Shown piece after piece: positions 21,312 to 25,616 of a stretch of 25,616 nucleotides of DNA. The notes beneath the pieces are model-generated. The model had not been told where the DNA came from. It saw only the letters and a program-made list of their open reading frames with translations, and did no database searches. The position numbers were made by a program, and so were the translations under genes. Location of the stretch: positions 1 through 25,616 of the forward strand of contig JAQIWT010000261.1 of NCBI GenBank assembly GCA_034696485.1, given 5' to 3'. The stretch is from Isohypsibius dastychi. Lineage: Eukaryota > Tardigrada > Eutardigrada > Parachela > Isohypsibiidae. Numbering within the stretch: the first letter of the stretch is position 1; every line of letters starts with the position of its first letter.

Positions 21312-22123
21312 CTAAAGAGTGCTCTCGCAGGCGCTTCCATCAGTCGGACAGTTGAACGCAGCGATGACGGCTCCATTCAGTTGACGCGCAGTTTCAGCAA
21401 CCTCATTTCCACAGATATCTTGAATGGGTCCGGCGGTGCACGAATGGAATTTCTGCTGTTGACTAGAAATCAAAAATAGCTGTATTCACGCTATGACCGA
21501 CAATGCGGGGGGGGGGGGGTAGGTGGGGGTCAAAGCGTGCTTGTGAGCTTCAGTGAGTATTACGTACCAGCAAGCAGTTCGGCGTTTTTCTCCCCAGCCC
21601 GCAATCTGCGCAGCCGTACTTTGATCTCTTCGGGGTGGCTGGATGAACTTGACAATTTCTGCATGGCATGACGAAACTTCAAGGTTAACCTGTCGCAGTC
21701 GCTGGATGCATGCACCGTATTTCTGGGCCTTGGCTCCGAAGGTTGGTGAAGAGCATTTGTCAGTCAACTTCACCGCTGATCGAAAAAGGTCAGCTACAGT
21801 GTTCATCTCAACGATATTGCAGCGATCGACAAAAGATATCATGCAGGTCATGAATTCGCCAGTTGAGCTAAGAAAATCCGCTTGATCGCAACAATCAGTA
21901 AGACGAAAAAGGACTGTTCATACCGGCAGTTGTTAGTGAGCATGTCACCGGTCAGGACGGCGAAAGGGTTCTCCTGATACATCTCCGCAATTCTGGTTCC
22001 ATCATTCGTGGCAAAGTTGACCACCGGTGCCAAACAGACAGCTACTTGGTTGGCGGAGCACGATGGAGCAGCTTCGAGAAAGGTCACCGACGCAAGCACG
22101 GTTAAGGCAATAAGGCAAAACAT
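21312..22123 (-). CDS. Secreted cysteine-rich protein
   Basis: Three exons read leftward, 22123-21924, 21867-21568 and 21462-21312, joining in phase to exactly 216 residues. The ATG at 22123 opens a classic signal peptide (MFCLIALTVLASVTFLEA, probable cleavage before or after Ala-Pro), so the protein is exported. The mature part has 14 cysteines at uneven spacing, an even number fitting seven disulfides, and no membrane segment. The overall pattern recalls small Cys-rich secreted families of nematodes and tardigrades (for example DUF19-like), but no family is assigned. A TATAAAA lies about 70 bases upstream. The second intron contains a G13 run (plus-strand sense). Role unknown; cuticle, gut or defence functions would all be guesses. 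Confidence 0.75.
21507..21519. repeat. G13 homopolymer in the secreted-protein intron
   Basis: A run of 13 G, followed by a further G5 a few bases on, inside the second intron of the secreted-protein gene. Confidence 0.9.
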
Positions 22124-22191
22124 CTTTAAGTCAGGAGAAAACAACGCGGTAAATGAAAACGGAGTTTATGTGTAGATAGAAGTAATCGAAG

Positions 22192-22198
22192 TTTTATA
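22192..22198 (-). promoter_or_regulatory. TATA box of the secreted-protein gene
   Basis: The minus strand reads TATAAAA here, 69 bases upstream of the ATG at 22123. This leaves room for a start site about 30 bases downstream and a 5' leader of about 40 bases. Confidence 0.6.
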
Positions 22199-22690
22199 GT
22201 CATACCGAATGTTGACCTTTGGTCAACTGTTTTATCTTAAAAAAACCCTTATGTTTTTCTTCTGATATGCAATGATTTTGTCCACCCACCCCCGCCAAAG
22301 TGGTTGTGAACCAAAATGAAAGTCGATTGATGGTTTTTTTGATTCACCGCCGATCCCCGTGCGTTCTGTTGATCACATGCATTGTGAATTCCGGTGGAAA
22401 AGCTGTTTCGGTGGAAGATCACGTGCGCTCAGACGGACTGAGCATTGCACATGCGAGTGAGCACTTATCACTTACATGAGTTAGTGTAGAATAGGTCCTG
22501 AATCGTTCTTTTCTTTATCAAATTGTCAACAGATTCTAAGAAAGAAATTACTTTCTGTAGCAGGCCAAGATTCGCATTGTTCCGTTCTCCAGTCATGATA
22601 TCCAATCGACTCCGATCTGTGGTCAGAAGTACGAGCGGGTTTCATCAAATATTTTCGAGGAAAGCTTGCAAGAACACATTTTCTATTTTT
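22199..22690. other. Spacer, no supported gene
   Basis: Apart from upstream sequence of the secreted-protein gene, nothing specific is seen. The minus-strand frame at 22526-22837 overlaps the left arm of the inverted repeat and is discussed there. Confidence 0.4.
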
Positions 22691-22696
22691 AAGTGA

Positions 22697-23311
22697 CAAG
22701 CTACCGCCGCGAACGCGATAACTCGAAATATAATCACGGAGTGCAAACGGTAGTAACTTTCTCGCTGCTAATTGCTTTACCAACAACTCGGTTGAGTAGG
22801 GGCGCTGGAGCGGACCAAAAATTGAAGAAGGGAGCAAAATGTTCCCTGCTGTGGTCGAAGCGAGCAGCGGAGTCTACCAACACACAGCACACACTGGCGG
22901 GGCTCACGTCTTCGAAATTGTACGACTTCGCACTTGCACGACTACGAGTGCTTTGTGAAACGAGAGAAGAGTGCAACTCCAAAGCATACAACGTTTACGT
23001 AATAAAGTGACGCTGGTGCATTCACCAGCTTACAAAGAATTCCAGTTGAGAGCGGAAAAGACTCCATCGAAAGATCTAGTTTAAGGAACTGGTACCAAGA
23101 AAACAAAACTCCGAGTTGCACCATTTTGAAGTCGTGTGCCCCAACAGTTTGGGTAGGTAAACACCGATTCCTTTCTTCCCATTTTTCTGCGCTCCAGCGC
23201 CCCTAATCAACCGACTTTTTGGTAAGACAATTCATCATCATCAGCAAAAATGGCTACCTTTTGCACTCCTTAGTTATTTTATTGGAATTATTGCGTTCGC
23301 GACGTTTGCTT
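22697..23311. repeat. Long imperfect inverted repeat, possible second foldback element
   Basis: The left arm 22697-22816 and right arm about 23186-23311 are inverted copies over about 115-120 bases. The best core is 22789-22812 against 23190-23213 (24 bases, one mismatch; contains GGGGCGCTGGAGCG). Other matching blocks are GGAGTGCAAA and CGCGAACGC. The outer ends read CAAGC...GCTTG, and the right end abuts a G17 run. No target duplication is obvious. A 103-codon minus-strand frame (22526-22837) covers the left arm, and the right arm encodes a related but interrupted peptide on the plus strand, so the pair could be an inverted duplication of a coding fragment rather than a transposon. Confidence 0.65.
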
Positions 23312-23328
23312 GGGGGGGGGGGGGGGGG
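23312..23328. repeat. G17 homopolymer
   Basis: The longest single-base run in the window, located exactly at the right end of the long inverted repeat. Confidence 0.9.
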
Positions 23329-23527
23329 AGGAAAAGCTGTTTTCTAGCATATTCTCATCGATTTTCGGAAGCCCCCAAATCATTTAATGATGTAGTGTCC
23401 CTCCCACCCCTCAGGGAGGGGGACAAAGCATTCCAATTTGTGCGTCGTGCTTTTTTTGGAAGGGTCATAGTGACAAACTTTCCAATTGTTTTATCTCGTG
23501 AGTCATATCATCGACCGATCTGTTTTT

Positions 23528-23650
23528 TAGGAGCGTCCTTTACAACAACAAGGACTGCGTAATTCTACGCATTTTAGCAACCAAGAACGCAGTTGCTTTC
23601 ATCAACACATCTCATACCACGTACAAAAATGTTTTTGTGCAAAACTTATC
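23528..23650 (+). pseudogene. Relic of the BEN-like gene's last exon
   Basis: Sequence related to 6090-6215. Shared words include GGAGCGTCCTTT at the left and the stretch for V-A-F-I...S-H...T-Y-K-N near the end, with the terminal TGA in the same place. Several indels break the frame in the left half, and no other BEN exon is present upstream. Similarity continues past the stop into the shared downstream sequence that leads into Sec6, so relic and Sec6 end form one duplicated block. Confidence 0.75.
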
Positions 23651-23833
23651 CTCGTGATAAATTCGGAACATCGAAATAACACCATGTTATCATTTCGAAC
23701 GCAAAAACAAAACCAATTCCTTAATCACAGTATCGAATCACCAAATGACGCACCAATTCATCAACACCGATAAAAATCGTAATCCGATGCAACAGACCAA
23801 CAGATTGCAGGAGCCAGATATTCAAATCGCAAG

Positions 23834-25377
23834 CTATCTATAAACACTCTCCGAAAAAATCGTCTTGACACTCCGTTTCATCGTTTCACCAGCCATCACA
23901 TCCAAAATCTTCGCGCCATCACCTTTCGACAAATCCCCGAAATCCAGCTTCAAATCCCCGCGAACATCCATCATTCTCGCAATCTGTCCAGCGCTGCAGT
24001 CAGGGAACTTTTTCACAAAGGTCATCAGCTCCAACTGCATCATATCTTCCGAACACAGCAGCAATTCACAGAATCCCTCGAATATCTCATAGCTCATTTT
24101 CAAGTCGATTTTCTCGGTGGTCTTTGGGGAATCAGAAACAACAGGTGGAATCGTCGAGCTGAAGTCCATCAGGAGAGTCATATCAGCTCTGATTCTCGCA
24201 GCGGCTTCCACGCGTTCTTCCATGCTTTTGAAACGCAGGTTTCGATCCAGTATCGCTCTAAGAATAGATGGAGATATTTAAAAATGAAAATCTCCTGAGA
24301 ATAACCTTACCTCAGATAGAACTTGATCACATTCAGCTGCGCTTTCTCCATCGTCTCCGAATAATTCGCCGGCGTCAACCCGGTCAGATAATCCGTCCTG
24401 CAATAATCCCGCAAGGTCTCCACAATCACTCCAACCGCCGCACACTTTGTCCCTCTCAACCAATTCATCCCAAAAATCTCCTTCAGACTGGGCGCAATAT
24501 CCTGCATAGCTTCCTCCAACAAACAATTAATCGCATCTCTTCTGACCCGCTCAAAACACTGCAGACACGCCGTCACTTTCTCCGAATTCCCCAACCCGGA
24601 CTTCTGCTGCGCCCAAAGCAGAACATACTCAATATACCGGCTACAATCATTAATCAGCGCCATCATAACCGCCGTATAATTCATCAATTTCTGGCGGTCT
24701 TTAAATTTCTCGATTTTATACTCCGTGAATTCCTCCCTTAATTTATCGCTGAAATCCGCCAATTTCGACAAACACAATCCATACATCCGCTTCTCGATAT
24801 CCTCCCCCATTTTCCCGGCGATATTGATATTCTGATCGAAAATCTGGAAGACGTCCGTGGGGGTTTGCGTCTGGATATAGGTGTTGGAATCATCGGGTTT
24901 TTTATCGGTGAACCACGCGCTTTTTTCCACTTTCAAAGCGCGGAGTAACCAATTGTCGATATTCTTCGAAGTGGCCTCCTGGTATTTCGCCATTAATTCC
25001 GCGATGCTTTCCGGGCCCAATAACGGCGATCCGAGTGCTTCGCTGTTTATTTGGACCAAATGGTTCGCCAAACAATTCACTCCGGAATATTCCTCCAACC
25101 AAGTCAAAAGTGTCACAATGTCTTCCGCTTCTAAGTGTTCGTGATGAATTAGATCGGAAATCTGTTTGGCGATGCAGCGGTGATACATTTTTGCGTAGGA
25201 GTTCAGGATATCGTAACTTGGTGGGAAGCAGGGAACTGCAGCGCCGCGAACAACGGAGAGATCGTTCAAGACCATTTGGCGAATTATTTCAAGATGCTTG
25301 ACCAGCCAAGTTTTTTCAGCTTTTGCATCGGTGATGTTGGAGCCCTCGATCTTTTCTTTCACGGAATCTTCGAGAAC
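23834..25377 (-). CDS. EXOC3: Exocyst complex component Sec6/EXOC3, C-terminal part
   Basis: Two minus-strand exons, 25377-24311 and 24257-23834, join in phase (LR|AI) to 496 residues ending at TAG/TAA-type stop 23836-23834. Blocks typical of the Sec6 family are visible: KTWLVKHLEIIRQ, VVRGAAVPCFPPSYDIL, YAKMYHRCIAKQI, LTWLEEYSG and LRGTKCAAVGVIVETLRDY. Sec6 is a core exocyst subunit tethering secretory vesicles to the plasma membrane. Family members are about 750 residues, so roughly the first 250 lie on exons beyond the right edge; 25378-25616 looks intronic. The last dozen residues follow an A6 run where the duplicated relic has A5; a one-base-shorter run would give a longer C terminus in another frame, so the true C terminus is open to question. 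Confidence 0.9.
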
Positions 25378-25616
25378 CTATAAATAACGAAAAACAAGTG
25401 AGAAAGAACGATGCTGTGAGAAAGTGCGAAAAAATACTGAAAAATCAGACTCCGTGAATTCTGGCACAACACTGATGAGGATATTTCTCAGTCGAATCAG
25501 TATGTTCCATTACCTATGTATCTTTACCTCAAATTCAGTGCAAACACATTGTGAATGCTATTTGTACAGTAGTTTCACGTTCAATTTTCCATGCTAAGAA
25601 TAATCCACGATTACTT
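25378..25616 (-). other. Sec6 intron reaching the window edge
   Basis: Ends in a good acceptor on the minus strand (TTATTTATAG before GTTCTCGAAG). No exon of the missing N-terminal part was recognised before the right edge. Confidence 0.55.

Noticed and set aside
22124-22144. Longer N terminus for the secreted protein starting at 22144.
   Set aside because: That codon is TTG. The ATG at 22123 gives an ideal signal peptide and suits the TATA position.
24268-24741. 157-codon plus-strand frame opposite Sec6.
   Set aside because: It is the mirror frame of a clearly conserved Sec6 exon, and its composition (Arg, Ile, Pro-rich) reflects codon bias on the other strand.

Overview
The window looks like nuclear DNA of an animal. 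Coding sequence is split into many short exons with canonical GT-AG introns, many only 45-140 bases long. The recognisable proteins are animal types: an EXOC3/Sec6 exocyst subunit, a BTB-BACK-kelch protein, a natriuretic-peptide-receptor-like protein, a BEN-domain-like protein, a chromo-shadow-like protein and an EnSpm/CACTA-type transposase. No operons, tRNA or rRNA genes were seen. Compact introns, frequent poly(G/C) tracts and small secreted Cys-rich proteins suggest a small-genome invertebrate. An ecdysozoan such as a tardigrade or nematode is my guess, but the sequence does not prove it. Many exon models below were built by hand, by finding splice sites that keep the reading frame.

Layout. 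944-4337 (+) is a ten-exon transposase gene with a C2H2 finger; three in-frame stops and one frame mismatch make it a probable relic. 4594-6215 (+) is a coiled-coil plus BEN-like gene. 6314-6915 (-) is a broken copy of the 3' end of Sec6, followed by a 56-bp perfect direct repeat pair (6944-6999, 7211-7266) and then a broken copy (about 7375-7850, +) of the membrane-spanning end of the receptor gene. 8161-11327 (+) is a complete seven-exon BTB-BACK-kelch gene whose large third intron holds a 41-bp minisatellite. 12177-13598 (+) is a chromo-shadow-like gene carrying one extra base. 14802-17786 (+) is a complete 12-exon, 534-residue receptor resembling the short-tailed natriuretic peptide clearance receptor. 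18833-19537 (+) is an unknown coiled-coil protein. 20056-20865 is a MITE with 66-bp terminal inverted repeats and a TA target duplication. 21312-22123 (-) is a secreted Cys-rich protein. 22697-23311 is a second long inverted repeat. 23528-23650 is a relic of the BEN gene's last exon, next to 23834-25377 (-), the C-terminal two thirds of Sec6, whose 5' end lies beyond the right edge.

The main overall signal is a duplication within the window. The BEN gene end and Sec6 end occur convergently twice, about 17.4 kb apart. At the left copy BEN is intact and Sec6 is dead; at the right copy Sec6 is intact and BEN is dead. The receptor gene also has one full and one decayed copy, and the decayed copy sits right beside the dead Sec6, as expected at the junction of an old tandem duplication that later lost material.
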